DNA of 64,000 nt from Clostridium sp. UBA1056 (GTDB lineage: Bacteria; Bacillota; Clostridia; Clostridiales; Clostridiaceae), in contig DCDL01000004.1 in assembly GCA_002316385.1 (NCBI GenBank), positions 96,250 through 160,249 on the forward strand, in the 5' to 3' direction. Positions 50,682 through 60,856 of this stretch are shown in pieces. How positions within the stretch are numbered: position 1 is the first letter of the stretch; each line of letters opens with the position of its first letter. The notes under the pieces are model-generated. The model ran no database searches. It saw only the letters and a program-made list of their open reading frames with translations, and was not told the origin of the DNA. The position numbers were made by a program, and so were the translations under genes.

Positions 50682-53600
50682 TTAAAAGAGACTTAATTGA
50701 TTTGTCTCTGGTAGACCTTCCATGGCTCCATGATTTGCCAAAGCCTCTACCACAGTTTTTGTTGCTTTACTTCTTATACGAAGATCTTCCTTAGATATAA
50801 ACTCTCCATCATCTCTGACTTCTACTATTGCTTTTGCTGCATTCTCACCTACTCCTGTAAGACCACTTAATGGAATTCTTATATTATCTCCCTCTATGGT
50901 GAATTTTACTGCTTCTGATTTATATAAATCTACAGGCAAGAATTTTATATCTCTCTTATACATTTCATAACATAGTTCTAAAGTAGTAAGAAGACCTTTT
51001 TCTTTAGTACCTATATTATTCCCCAAAGCATTTAATTCATCCATAGTATCTTTTATTGCTTCTTCACCCTTTACTACTAAATCACCATCGAAGTCATCTG
51101 CTCTAACGGTAAAATAAGTTGCATAATAAGCCTTTGGATAGTAAACCTTAAAGTAGGCTATTCTCATTGCCATCATTACATAGGCAACAGCGTGGCCTTT
51201 AGGGAACATGTATTTTATTCTTTTACAGGACTCTATATACCAATCAGGCACATTATGCTCCCTCATTATAGCTTCAAATTCTTCAGATACACCTTTTCCT
51301 TTTCGAACCTTCTCCATGATTGTAAATGCTGTTTTTGGTGGTAAGCCTTTATATATAAGATAAACCATAATATCATCTCTTGTTGATATACAATCTTTAA
51401 GAGTAGTATATCCTTCTTTTATATAGTACTGAGCATTGTTAAGCCATACGTCAGTACCATGAGAAAGTCCTGAAATTCTCACTAAGTCAGAAAATGTTTG
51501 TGGTTTAGTGTCTAATAACATTTGCCTTACAAATTTAGTTCCAAATTCTGGAATACCATAACATCCAACCTCACATCCTAATTCTTCGGGAGTTATTCCG
51601 AGACCTTCAGTACCAGTAAAAAGACTTAAAACTTTAGGGTCTGATAAAGGTACACTTTGCGGGCTTACCCCTGTCAAGTCTTGTAACATCCTAAGCATGG
51701 TAGGATCGTCATGCCCTAGTATGTCAAGTTTTAAAAGTCTACCACTGATAGAATGATAGTCAAAATGAGTTGTGATTATATCTGAGCTGGGATCATCCGC
51801 TGGATGCTGTATCGGACAAAAATTAAAGATTTCATTATCACTAGGAACAACCATTATTCCTCCTGGATGTTGTCCTGAAGTTCTCTTTACCCCTGTACAT
51901 CCAAGAGTCAATCTTTCTATTTCAGCATTAGTAGTATTTATGTTTCTTTCATCTAAATACTTTTTAACATATCCATAGGCAGTTTTATCTGCTATAGTTC
52001 CTATAGTCCCAGCCTTAAATGTATGCCCTTTTCCAAAGAGCACCTCTGTATACCTATGAATATCTCCTTGGTTATCTCCTGAGAAGTTTAAGTCAATATC
52101 GGGCTCTTTATCTCCTTCAAATCCTAGGAAAGTTTCAAAAGGTATGTCATGGCCATCCTTTTTATAAGGAGTTCCACACTTTTCACAATTTTTATCTGGT
52201 AAATCAACTCCTGAGCCTATAGATCCATCCAAAATAAATTCACTATGTTTGCAATTAGGACATACATAATGAGGCGGAAGCCCATTAACTTCAGTTATAT
52301 CTGACATAGTAGCTACAAAGGATGATCCAACAGATCCCCTAGATCCAACTAGATATCCGTCACTGATAGATTTTGCTACCAATTTTTGAGCTATAAGATA
52401 AAGTACTGCATATCCGTTATTTATGATAGAGTTTAATTCTTTATCTAGTCTCTTTTGAATGACCTCCGGAAGATTATCACCATATATAGACCTTACTTTA
52501 TTTAAAGTCATATTTCTAATCTCGTCCTCTGCGCCCTCGATTTTAGGAGCATAAGTTTCATCAGGAATGGGCTTAACTTCTTCTACTAGACTTTGTATAT
52601 ATTCTGGATTTTCTACCACAATTTCCATGGATTTTTTCTCTCCTAAATAAGAAAATTCTCTTAACATCTCCGTGGTAGTTTTGAAATATAGTGGAGGTTG
52701 ATTATCTGCATCATCAAATCCCTTTCCAGCCATTAAAATTCTTCTAAAAACTTCATCTCTAGGCTCTAAAAAGTGTACATCTCCCGTTGCTACAACTTTT
52801 TTGTTATAGAATTCTCCAAGTTCACACACCTTTTTATTTAACTCTCTAAGTCCGTATTCATCTTTAACCATATTTTTCTTTATTAAGAATTCGTTATTCC
52901 CAATGGGCTGCACTTCTAAATAGTCATAAAAGTCCACTATATGTTCCATGTCTTCCATAGACTTTCCTGCCAAAACTCCCTTAAATACTTCTCCAGCCTC
53001 ACAGGCAGAACCTATTATAAGTCCTTCTCTATATTCTTCTATTAAGCTTTTAGGAAGTCTTGGTCTTCTTTGATAGTAGTCTAAGTTAGAAAAAGAAATT
53101 AGTTTATATAAGTTTTTAAGACCAATTTGATTTTTAGCTAAGATTATAACATGGTATGTAGGAGCTTTTTTAATATCAAAGGATTTTAAATATTCCTTAT
53201 TAATCTGGTCTAAACTGTTAAGATCTTTTTCTTTCAGCATATCAAAACATTTTAAAAGAATATCACCTGTAGCCTTAGCATCATCTACAGCTCTATGGTG
53301 ATTCTCTAAGGATATTTTTAAGTAATCACATATTACATTTAGTTTATGTTTTTTAAGCTGTGGAAATAAAAATCTAGCTAAAGGTAATGTATCTATAATA
53401 CCATTTTTAAATTTTAGTCCAAGGTTTCTACATTTAGATTTAATAAATCCCGTATCAAACTCTGCATTATGAGCTACCACTACAGAATCTCCTACAAAAT
53501 CTAAGAATCGTGGAAGGACATCTTCTATGGTTTTACAGTCTTTTACCATATCATTACTTATACTTGTAAGCTCTGTTATTTTATACGGAATGCTTATTTT

Positions 53601-55013
53601 CGGATTTATAAGTTCATTAAATCTATCAATAACCTGTCCATTCTCTATTTTAACAGCCCCTATTTCTATAATGCGATCCTGCTCGCTTGAAAATCCTGTA
53701 GTCTCAATATCAAATACCACAAAGGTACTATTAAAATCTATCCCTCTGCACCCTGTCGCTATACCTACTCCATCATTTACTAAATATCCCTCTAATCCAT
53801 AGATGATTTTTATATTGTGTTTCTTTCCAGCATCCATAGCTTCTGGAAAGGCTTGAGCCACTCCATGATCTGTTATTGCAATAGCTTTATGACCCCATTT
53901 AGCCGCTTTAGCAATAAGTTTTGATGGTGGTACTATTCCATCCATAGAACTCATAGTAGTATGAGCATGAAGTTCTACTCTTTTAACCTCACTACCATCC
54001 ATTCTCTCATTAGGTTTTAATTTTACTATAGATTTTGCATTTAATACTAAATCTTTAGAAAACCTATCAATTTCAACTTCACCATATACCTTACAACATA
54101 CTCCCGGTTTTAACTCTTCTAGAAGCTTCTCTACTTCATCATTATTTCTTGGATAAATTTTTATAGTTATAGAGCCAGAATAATCTGTAATGTATAACGA
54201 TGGATAAATTTTCCCACTTTTAGCTTCAAACACATTTACCTTAAATATATCTCCAGCCACAGCCACTCTACCAGATCCCATATTTAGTTCAGACATCTCT
54301 GTAGTCTCTTCATTTATATTTCTATTTCCATATACTACATTATCATCTAAAGGCTCTTTACTTTTTCTATAGTTTTCCTTCCAAGGACTAGCTTTCTTAT
54401 CACCTTTAGCATCCTTAACCTTTTCTTTAGGTTTATCACTAGCCTTACTAGAAACCTTAGGTCTATTTGCTATAATATCACTTACTATTCTCTTCTCTTC
54501 AATTTGCTTTTCTAGGATATAATCCTCTTCAATAGCAGATTCATCATAATATATCTTTATCTCTACTCTAATGTTGAACATATTATAAATTTGAGTTTGT
54601 ATTAATCTATCTATATTTTTATGACAAAGCATTTTAGATATAAATTCATTAGATATACCTATGTTAATTTTGTTACCTTCTATATTTTTAACCGCCTTAA
54701 GCAAACTAGTTTTAGCAGAAGGAAAAGATGAGGCAAGGGAGTTAATAACATCTATCCAATACTCCCCCACCACATCTTCTAAATCAACATGCTCCACATC
54801 TTTATACCACAAGATATCCATAGTACCTAAATCTCTAAGTTTACCCTTAATAAGATTGCATATATTATCCTTCATAGGATCATCTAAAGTAATCTTATGT
54901 TTTAATACTACTTTAACCATCTCGCTTTGTTTTAGATACTGAACTTTATATATGATGATATCTTCATAAATAGGAAATCTACTATCATATCCTAGTAGTT
55001 CTGACAATGTCAT
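50682..55013 (-). CDS. polC: DNA polymerase III alpha subunit, PolC type
   Basis: PolC is the replicative polymerase of low-GC Gram-positives. The 1443-residue protein has an N-terminal domain, a charged linker (about 165-245), an OB domain, a PHP domain beginning E-L-H-A-H-T-T-M-S-S-M-D-G (H349-H351), an inserted DnaQ-like 3'-5' exonuclease with FDIETTG (D435, E437), a zinc finger with CPNC and CEKC, and the polymerase palm with E-P-D-I-D-L-N-F-S-G. The exonuclease inserted within PHP is diagnostic of PolC versus DnaE. TAGGAGG precedes the ATG. It follows ispG by 15 bp. Confidence 0.98.
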   Translation of the reverse strand: MTLSELLGYDSRFPIYEDIIIYKVQYLKQSEMVKVVLKHKITLDDPMKDNICNLIKGKLRDLGTMDILWYKDVEHVDLEDVVGEYWIDVINSLASSFPSAKTSLLKAVKNIEGNKINIGISNEFISKMLCHKNIDRLIQTQIYNMFNIRVEIKIYYDESAIEEDYILEKQIEEKRIVSDIIANRPKVSSKASDKPKEKVKDAKGDKKASPWKENYRKSKEPLDDNVVYGNRNINEETTEMSELNMGSGRVAVAGDIFKVNVFEAKSGKIYPSLYITDYSGSITIKIYPRNNDEVEKLLEELKPGVCCKVYGEVEIDRFSKDLVLNAKSIVKLKPNERMDGSEVKRVELHAHTTMSSMDGIVPPSKLIAKAAKWGHKAIAITDHGVAQAFPEAMDAGKKHNIKIIYGLEGYLVNDGVGIATGCRGIDFNSTFVVFDIETTGFSSEQDRIIEIGAVKIENGQVIDRFNELINPKISIPYKITELTSISNDMVKDCKTIEDVLPRFLDFVGDSVVVAHNAEFDTGFIKSKCRNLGLKFKNGIIDTLPLARFLFPQLKKHKLNVICDYLKISLENHHRAVDDAKATGDILLKCFDMLKEKDLNSLDQINKEYLKSFDIKKAPTYHVIILAKNQIGLKNLYKLISFSNLDYYQRRPRLPKSLIEEYREGLIIGSACEAGEVFKGVLAGKSMEDMEHIVDFYDYLEVQPIGNNEFLIKKNMVKDEYGLRELNKKVCELGEFYNKKVVATGDVHFLEPRDEVFRRILMAGKGFDDADNQPPLYFKTTTEMLREFSYLGEKKSMEIVVENPEYIQSLVEEVKPIPDETYAPKIEGAEDEIRNMTLNKVRSIYGDNLPEVIQKRLDKELNSIINNGYAVLYLIAQKLVAKSISDGYLVGSRGSVGSSFVATMSDITEVNGLPPHYVCPNCKHSEFILDGSIGSGVDLPDKNCEKCGTPYKKDGHDIPFETFLGFEGDKEPDIDLNFSGDNQGDIHRYTEVLFGKGHTFKAGTIGTIADKTAYGYVKKYLDERNINTTNAEIERLTLGCTGVKRTSGQHPGGIMVVPSDNEIFNFCPIQHPADDPSSDIITTHFDYHSISGRLLKLDILGHDDPTMLRMLQDLTGVSPQSVPLSDPKVLSLFTGTEGLGITPEELGCEVGCYGIPEFGTKFVRQMLLDTKPQTFSDLVRISGLSHGTDVWLNNAQYYIKEGYTTLKDCISTRDDIMVYLIYKGLPPKTAFTIMEKVRKGKGVSEEFEAIMREHNVPDWYIESCKRIKYMFPKGHAVAYVMMAMRIAYFKVYYPKAYYATYFTVRADDFDGDLVVKGEEAIKDTMDELNALGNNIGTKEKGLLTTLELCYEMYKRDIKFLPVDLYKSEAVKFTIEGDNIRIPLSGLTGVGENAAKAIVEVRDDGEFISKEDLRIRSKATKTVVEALANHGAMEGLPETNQLSLF

Positions 55014-55028
55014 TTAGCTTCCTCCTAC

Positions 55029-56078
55029 CTATAAACTTTCAATCTCCTTAATTAATTCATCAAGTAAATCTTCTTCTTTTACTTTTCTTATAATCTGACC
55101 CTTTCTAAAGATAAGACCTTCTCCATTTCCACCAGCTATTCCCACATCTGCCTCTCTAGCTTCTCCTGGTCCATTAACTGCACATCCCATGATAGCTACT
55201 TTTATATTTTTATTTACGTGGCTTAGTCTTTTCTCTGCCTCTTCTGCTATCTTAATAAGATTTATTTGAGTCCTTCCACAGGTTGGGCAAGATACAAATT
55301 TAATTCCATCCTCTAACATGTCTAAGGATTTTAATATTTCTCTTCCAACCTTAACTTCCTCCACTACATCTCCTGTAAGCGAAACTCTTAAAGTGTCCCC
55401 TATACCTTGAGCAAGAAGTGCTCCTATACCTACACTAGACTTAACGGTTCCTCTCCATACTGTGCCTGCCTCTGTAACTCCAAGGTGTAATGGGTAATTA
55501 ACCTTACTAGAAACTATGTTATAAGCATCTATCATTTGAACTACATCTGAAGATTTTATAGATATAATTATATCTTCAAAATTTACTGCCTCTAAAATCT
55601 TAACATGGTTAAGAGCACTTTCTGCTAAAGCTTCACTACACACTTTACCATATTTATTTAATACATCCTTTTCTAGAGACCCTGAATTAACTCCAATTCT
55701 TATAGGTATATTTCTTTCCTTAGCAGCCTTTGCCACCATTTCAACTCTACTTATATTTCCTATATTTCCTGGATTAATCCTAAGCTTAGAAATTCCATTA
55801 TCTATTGATTTTAATGCTAGTTTATAATCAAAATGTATATCTGCAACTAAGGGAATGTTAATTTCTTTTACAATGTCCTTTATAGCTTCTGCAGCCTTCA
55901 TATCAGGTACAGCACACCTTACTATATCACAACCACTTTCTTCAAGCTTCAAAATTTGCTCCACTGTAGCTTTTACATCCCTAGTATCTGTATTAGTCAT
56001 GGACTGAACTGCAATCCTTGAATCTCCTCCAATATATATATCTCCAATTTTAACTTTTCTTGTTTCTCTTCTCTTCAT
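55029..56078 (-). CDS. ispG: 4-hydroxy-3-methylbut-2-en-1-yl diphosphate synthase IspG
   Basis: IspG, a 4Fe-4S enzyme of the methylerythritol phosphate pathway, reduces the cyclic diphosphate to HMBPP. The 349-residue protein has the TIM barrel (V-Q-S-M-T-N-T-D-T-R near the start, H-L-G-V-T-E-A-G in the middle) and the cluster cysteines in CPTCGRT and MGCAVNGPGEA. It lies in the dxr-rseP-ispG-polC run together with cdsA and uppS. AGGAGG precedes the ATG. Confidence 0.96.
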   Translation of the reverse strand: MKRRETRKVKIGDIYIGGDSRIAVQSMTNTDTRDVKATVEQILKLEESGCDIVRCAVPDMKAAEAIKDIVKEINIPLVADIHFDYKLALKSIDNGISKLRINPGNIGNISRVEMVAKAAKERNIPIRIGVNSGSLEKDVLNKYGKVCSEALAESALNHVKILEAVNFEDIIISIKSSDVVQMIDAYNIVSSKVNYPLHLGVTEAGTVWRGTVKSSVGIGALLAQGIGDTLRVSLTGDVVEEVKVGREILKSLDMLEDGIKFVSCPTCGRTQINLIKIAEEAEKRLSHVNKNIKVAIMGCAVNGPGEAREADVGIAGGNGEGLIFRKGQIIRKVKEEDLLDELIKEIESL

Positions 56079-56087
56079 AATTTCCTC

Positions 56088-57125
56088 CTAAAATTGAATA
56101 GGATTTATAATATCTTTTAACAATACAAATACCATAAGTCCCATCAATGCTAAAAACCCATAGTAATTTATTGTTGCTACCTTTTCTTTATTTACCTCTT
56201 TACCAGTTATAATCTGGAATAATAATAAAAATATCCATCCACCATCTAAGGCTGGGAAAGGAATTATATTAAATATAGCTAATTGAACACTAAATAAAGC
56301 CATGATATTTAATAGAGTTAGAATTCCTTGCTGAGCAGCTCTACCCGAAATCTTTATTATACTTATAGGTCCTCCTACATCATCTGAAGAAACCTTTCCT
56401 TTAAATAGTTGACCGAAGAAACCAAAAGTCTGCCTTATAGTGCTTCCTGTTTGATTAAGTCCATATTTTATAGAATCTATAAAGTTAGGTTTTACAACTT
56501 TAGAATATACCCCTACTTGATATCTATCTTCTGTCTCATTATATTTTGGCACTAAATCAAGCTTTATCTTTTCTCCGTTTCTCTCTACCTGCATATTAAC
56601 AGGCTTACCTTCTCCTGTAAAAATCTCATTAAGGAAATCTTCCCAAGTAGTAACCATCTTACCATTAACTTCGGTTATCTTATCTCCAGCTTGTATTCCA
56701 ACTTCCATTGCTGATGAATTTTCTATTACCTTATCTACAACATTAGTAGAATGACCTTGAATTCCTCCTACTAAACTAAAGAACAATATAGCTATTATAA
56801 AGTTCATTATAGGACCTGCTGCTACTATAGTTAGCTTTTGAAAAGATGTCTTATTTGAAAAGGCTCTGTCATCTGCTACATTTACATCATCCTCTTCTCC
56901 ATACATCCTTACGTATCCACCAATTGGAAGTGCTTTTATAAGGTATTCTGTCTCTTTACCCTTAACAGAAAATAATTTTGGTCCCATCCCTAAGGAAAAT
57001 TCAAGCACCTTTACCCCATTTACTCTAGCCATTATAAAATGTCCAAATTCGTGTCCTATAATTAATGCACTGAATGCAAGTAAAGCCATTAAAATATACG
57101 GTATATTACCTATAATACTTTGCAA
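56088..57125 (-). CDS. rseP: RIP metalloprotease RseP/RasP
   Basis: This site-2 protease cleaves membrane-embedded substrates such as anti-sigma factors and signal peptides. The 345-residue protein has the zinc motif HEFGH in the first membrane segment, one PDZ domain (about 120-200) and the N-I-I-P-F-P-A-L-D-G-G motif. The start codon is TTG 57125 after GGGGAG. In Bacillus the ortholog RasP acts on RsiW and FtsL. It lies 28 bp after dxr. Confidence 0.95.
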   Translation of the reverse strand: MQSIIGNIPYILMALLAFSALIIGHEFGHFIMARVNGVKVLEFSLGMGPKLFSVKGKETEYLIKALPIGGYVRMYGEEDDVNVADDRAFSNKTSFQKLTIVAAGPIMNFIIAILFFSLVGGIQGHSTNVVDKVIENSSAMEVGIQAGDKITEVNGKMVTTWEDFLNEIFTGEGKPVNMQVERNGEKIKLDLVPKYNETEDRYQVGVYSKVVKPNFIDSIKYGLNQTGSTIRQTFGFFGQLFKGKVSSDDVGGPISIIKISGRAAQQGILTLLNIMALFSVQLAIFNIIPFPALDGGWIFLLLFQIITGKEVNKEKVATINYYGFLALMGLMVFVLLKDIINPIQF

Positions 57126-57153
57126 TATTCTTCTCCCCTTCCACTATATTCAC

Positions 57154-58308
57154 TTATACATATCTTTTTAAAACATATTCTCTAACTTGATTATCTATGT
57201 CTAAAACTTGTTGTAAATCCGGATTTTTTACATGATGAAACTTATTCATAGCATCTTCTATTATCTCTTCTATCTGTAGATATTTAATTTTCTCGTCTAG
57301 AAATAACTCTACTGCAATTTCATTCGCCCCATTATATATTGCAGGCATATTCCCCCCAAGTTTACCTGCTTTAAATGCTAGCTCTAGGCACCTAAAGGTG
57401 TTTATATCCGGCTCCTCAAAGGTTAGCTTTGAGATAGTTTTAAAATCTAACTTATCTGCTATAGCTTCTCTTCTTTCAGGATAGCTTAGTGCATATTGAA
57501 TTGGTAACCTCATATCTGTACTTCCAAGTTGAGCAATGATAGAACCATCCTTATACTCTACCATAGAGTGTACAATACTTTGTGGATGAACTATAACTTC
57601 AATATCATTATAATCAATGCCAAATAAAAAATGCGCTTCTATAACTTCTAGGCCTTTATTTACTAAAGTTGATGAATCTATAGATATCTTTCTTCCCATA
57701 TTCCATTTAGGATGCTTTAAAGCCTCTTCAGGGGTAATCTCCTTCAAGTCATCTCTAGTTTTTCCTCTAAAAGGCCCTCCAGAAGCTGTAAGTATTATCT
57801 TACTTATATCCTTTCTTTCATTGCCTTGAATGCATTGAAATACAGCTCCATGCTCTGAATCTACTGGAAGGATTTTTACACCATTCTCCTTTGCCTTTGA
57901 CATAACTATATCTCCAGCAACTACTAAAGTTTCTTTATTGGCTAATGCTATATTTTTTTTAGCTTCTATAGCCTTAATAGTTGGCTTTAATCCAGCAATA
58001 CCTACAACAGAAGTTAAAACCGTATCTACTTCTTCTAAAGTTGCAATTTTCTCCAGGGCTTCTTCTCCGAAAAATAAATTTGTATGTTTATTTTTCTTTT
58101 CACAGTATTCCACTATATCTTTATAACACTTTTCATCTGTTACACCTATATATTTTGGACTAAATTCCTCTATAATATCCACTAGACCTTGAAAGTTTCT
58201 GTGAGCCGTAACTCCTATAAGATTTATTTTATTTTCTTTATCTCTTATTATATCTAATGCCTGTGTTCCTATGGAACCTGTAACTCCTAGTATGCTTATG
58301 TTTTTCAC
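57154..58308 (-). CDS. dxr: 1-deoxy-D-xylulose-5-phosphate reductoisomerase
   Basis: Dxr converts DXP to MEP, the committed step of non-mevalonate isoprenoid synthesis. I start it at GTG 58308 after AAAGGAG, giving 384 residues, the usual length. The motifs are the Rossmann GVTGSIGTQ at the N-terminus, D-S-E-H-G-A-V-F-Q, A-S-G-G-P-F-R and H-P-Q-S-I-V-H-S-M. The ORF start at 58341 adds an 11-residue leader with no site. A 177-bp palindromic element separates it from cdsA. Confidence 0.96.
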   Translation of the reverse strand: MKNISILGVTGSIGTQALDIIRDKENKINLIGVTAHRNFQGLVDIIEEFSPKYIGVTDEKCYKDIVEYCEKKNKHTNLFFGEEALEKIATLEEVDTVLTSVVGIAGLKPTIKAIEAKKNIALANKETLVVAGDIVMSKAKENGVKILPVDSEHGAVFQCIQGNERKDISKIILTASGGPFRGKTRDDLKEITPEEALKHPKWNMGRKISIDSSTLVNKGLEVIEAHFLFGIDYNDIEVIVHPQSIVHSMVEYKDGSIIAQLGSTDMRLPIQYALSYPERREAIADKLDFKTISKLTFEEPDINTFRCLELAFKAGKLGGNMPAIYNGANEIAVELFLDEKIKYLQIEEIIEDAMNKFHHVKNPDLQQVLDIDNQVREYVLKRYV

Positions 58309-58619
58309 TTTTAACGCTCCTTTAATTATATATAAACACATTATACCCTATAACATATTATAATACAAAATCCTAATAGTTAAATTACTTTTAAATTTTA
58401 AAGGGACTTTTCAAAACAGACTAAACTAAATAAATGTTAAGCATGTGCTTATATTATTACCCCTCGGCCATTTTGAAATATTGATTTACTTATTCAAATG
58501 GCATTCGCTATCAATAATATTAAAGTACATGCTTAACATTTTATAAAGATTAGTAAAGTATCTTTGAGAAGTCCCTTAAATTAAGTTAATAATAATTCCT
58601 TAAATGATATCTTTTATAA
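58309..58619. other. 311-bp gap in the cdsA-dxr operon
   Basis: The gap holds the palindromic element at 58401-58577 and otherwise AT-rich sequence. No ORF is seen. Other gaps in this operon are under 100 bp, so the element likely expanded this one. Confidence 0.6.
58401..58577. repeat. Palindromic element B (MITE-like)
   Basis: An imperfect 177-bp inverted repeat has outer arms AAGGGACTTTTCAAA and its near complement, middle arms ATGTTAAGCATGT-G/A-CTT and complement, and a central hairpin (GGCCATTT with AAATGGC). Its minus-strand left arm aligns with the left half of element A at 2410: both have GGG(G/A)CTT, CAAA, ACTAATCTT, TATAAAAT, AAG, ATG and ACTTTAATATT in the same order. No ORF is present. 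It lies between cdsA and dxr. Confidence 0.7.
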
Positions 58620-59414
58620 CTACGCTATAAAAATATTAATATAATAGTATACCACTACAGATACTAATAATATACTATCAAATCTGTCTAATATTCCTCC
58701 ATGACCAGGAATTAAGTTAGAATAATCTTTAACACCTGTATGCCTTTTTATAGAGGATGCTACTAAATCTCCACACTGTCCAAAAATACCACCTAATAGA
58801 CCAATTATCATGTAGTAATATAATGGTACTACTACTCCAAATTGAGCTATTATGTATCCATAAAGTGTACATCCTAAAATACTTCCTATAAGTCCACCTA
58901 TTGCTCCTTCTACAGTTTTTTTAGGACTAACCTTTGGAATCAATTTATGTTTTCCTAGATATCTTCCAAAATAGTAAGCTAAAGTATCACATCCCCAAGA
59001 AGATATAAATATAAGCCACACAAAATACCTTCCGTTTTCCATATTACTAAGTAATAATATAAAACTAAAAAATACACTTACATAAAAACAAGGTAATATG
59101 GTTAATGCTATATCAATAAAGTTTCTATCAGTATCAAATACTGGTACTATCATTAATAAAAATACTACCAAGATAAATACACCCACAGCAACATTTAAAT
59201 TAAATCCACGTCCTAGATATATATAATAAATTAAACATAGTAAATATCCTACTATAGATATAGGCTTATATCCATCCACTTTGCTTACCTTATAAAACTC
59301 ATACATCCCTCCAAGGGATAATAGCACAACGGAAATCTTCAAAAAATATCCACCTAAAAATATAAAAAGTAATAAAGGAACTAATACCATTGCTCCTATA
59401 TATCTTTCATTCAT
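58620..59414 (-). CDS. cdsA: Phosphatidate cytidylyltransferase
   Basis: CdsA makes CDP-diacylglycerol, the precursor of phosphatidylglycerol and other phospholipids. The 264-residue protein has about eight membrane segments and the family signature near the C-terminus: S-S-I-K-R-H-T-G-V-K-D, then P-G-H-G-G-I-L-D-R-F-D-S. The ATG at 59414 has AGGTGAGG. The GTG at 59423 overlaps this site. It follows uppS by 16 bp. Its product feeds PgsA (32751). Confidence 0.95.
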   Translation of the reverse strand: MNERYIGAMVLVPLLLFIFLGGYFLKISVVLLSLGGMYEFYKVSKVDGYKPISIVGYLLCLIYYIYLGRGFNLNVAVGVFILVVFLLMIVPVFDTDRNFIDIALTILPCFYVSVFFSFILLLSNMENGRYFVWLIFISSWGCDTLAYYFGRYLGKHKLIPKVSPKKTVEGAIGGLIGSILGCTLYGYIIAQFGVVVPLYYYMIIGLLGGIFGQCGDLVASSIKRHTGVKDYSNLIPGHGGILDRFDSILLVSVVVYYYINIFIA

Positions 59415-59430
59415 TTGCCTCACCTCTTAC

Positions 59431-60201
59431 CTATACTCCACCAAATCTCCTATCTCTATTCTGGAAGTCACTAATAGCCCTTCTCAAATCTGCTTTTGTA
59501 AAGTCGGGCCAGTTTATATTTGAAAACCAAAATTCAGAATACGCACTTTGCCATAATAAATAATTACTAATTCTCAGTTCTCCACTTGGTCTTATAATAA
59601 TATCAGGATCTGGCATACCCTTGGTGTATAAATGATTAGATATAACCTGATCATCTATGCTATCCAATTTTAACTTTCCTTCTAATACATCTTTTGCTAT
59701 TTCCTTAACCCCTTTTACTATCTCATCTCTACCTCCGTAGTTTAATGCGATATTAAGAGTTAATCCTGTATTATTTCTAGTTTTCTGCTTAGCATCTTCT
59801 ATAGCAGCCCTTGATTTCTCAGGAAGCTTACTTATATCACCTATGGAGTTAAGCCTTACATTGTTTCTATGTAGTTCTTCAAATTCCTTATTTATAAACT
59901 CTACTACTAAATCCATTAATGCCCCTACTTCTTCTGCTGGTCTCTTCCAATTTTCTGTAGAAAATGCATATAAGGTTAAGTATTTGACCCCAAGATTACT
60001 TGATTCCTCTACCATCATTTTTATATTCTTCATGCCTGCTCTATGTCCCATGGTTCTTGGCAGTTTTCTTTGTTTTGCCCAACGTCCATTTCCATCCATA
60101 ATTATAGCTATATGAGCTGGAATTAGTTCCATATCCAACTGTATTTTTTCTTTAATTGTGTCTTTTTTAAACTTAAATATATCCAAAGTGTATCTCTCCA
60201 T
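59431..60201 (-). CDS. uppS: Isoprenyl transferase (undecaprenyl diphosphate synthase)
   Basis: UppS condenses isopentenyl diphosphate to make undecaprenyl diphosphate, the lipid carrier for wall synthesis. The protein has the cis-prenyltransferase motifs I-M-D-G-N-G-R-W-A, G-H-R-A-G, N-Y-G-G-R-D-E-I, and R-P-S-G-E-L-R-I-S-N-Y-L-L-W-Q. The ATG at 60201 has little ribosome-binding sequence. A TTG at 60186 (reading M-D-I-F-K-F-K-K) has GGAGA nine bases upstream and may be the true start. It precedes cdsA. Confidence 0.94.
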   Translation of the reverse strand: MERYTLDIFKFKKDTIKEKIQLDMELIPAHIAIIMDGNGRWAKQRKLPRTMGHRAGMKNIKMMVEESSNLGVKYLTLYAFSTENWKRPAEEVGALMDLVVEFINKEFEELHRNNVRLNSIGDISKLPEKSRAAIEDAKQKTRNNTGLTLNIALNYGGRDEIVKGVKEIAKDVLEGKLKLDSIDDQVISNHLYTKGMPDPDIIIRPSGELRISNYLLWQSAYSEFWFSNINWPDFTKADLRRAISDFQNRDRRFGGV

Positions 60202-60244
60202 TTCAAGTATTCATGATGCTATTATATCATAGATACGTAACAAT

Positions 60245-60269
60245 AAAACCTGCAAATGCTGCAGGTTTT
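60245..60269 (-). terminator. Terminator after frr
   Basis: A 10-bp stem AAAACCTGCA/TGCAGGTTTT is followed by ATTG on the minus strand, between frr and uppS. The short U-run makes partial read-through plausible. Confidence 0.78.
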
Positions 60270-60281
60270 ATCTCATTTATT

Positions 60282-60839
60282 CTATATTGCCATTATTGAC
60301 TTTTCTTTTTCTTCTATAGCCTTATCAATTAATTTGATAAACTTATCAGTTTCTTTTTGAATATTGTCCTCAGCTTTTTTAGATTCATCTTCACTGATTT
60401 CATTATTCTTCTTTAAATTTTTAATTTTGTCATTGGCATCACGTCTTATAGATCTAATAGCGACCTTAGCATCTTCGCCACATTTTTTAACTGATTTAAC
60501 TAAATTCTTTCTAGTTTCTTCAGTTAACTCTGGAACAATTAATCTGATAACTTGACCATCATTACTTGGATTAATTCCTAGATCTGATTTTAAAATTGCC
60601 TTTTCAATATCTTTCATGCAACTTTTATCCCATGGTTGAATAAGAAGAACTCTTGGCTCTGGAGCAGATATGTTTCCTACTTGATTAATAGGTACCATTG
60701 TTCCATAGCTCTCTACTAATATTCTATCAAGCATTGTAGGATTTGCTCTTCCAGCTTTTAATGTTCCAAGTTCATTTTGTAAACTTAAAATAGTTTTGTT
60801 CATTTTCTCATCAGCATTTTTAATGATATCTTTTATCAT
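60282..60839 (-). CDS. frr: Ribosome recycling factor
   Basis: RRF splits post-termination ribosomes with EF-G. The 185-residue protein has the family length, the helical domain I and domain II, with L-K-A-G-R-A-N-P near residues 27-34, P-I-N-Q-V-G-N-I-S-A-P-E-P-R and a R-R-D-A-N-D-K-I segment. ATGGAGG precedes the ATG at 60839. It lies 17 bp after pyrH, following the rpsB-tsf-pyrH-frr order. Confidence 0.97.
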   Translation of the reverse strand: MIKDIIKNADEKMNKTILSLQNELGTLKAGRANPTMLDRILVESYGTMVPINQVGNISAPEPRVLLIQPWDKSCMKDIEKAILKSDLGINPSNDGQVIRLIVPELTEETRKNLVKSVKKCGEDAKVAIRSIRRDANDKIKNLKKNNEISEDESKKAEDNIQKETDKFIKLIDKAIEEKEKSIMAI

Positions 60840-60856
60840 AAAATTACCTCCATTAA

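Noticed and set aside
51772..51978. Plus-strand ORFs antisense to polC, pnp, ftsK and others
   Set aside because: These are frames mirroring conserved coding sequence. None has a ribosome binding site or recognisable product.
57981..58163. Small plus-strand ORFs opposite dxr
   Set aside because: They are antisense to conserved dxr codons and lack any start signal.
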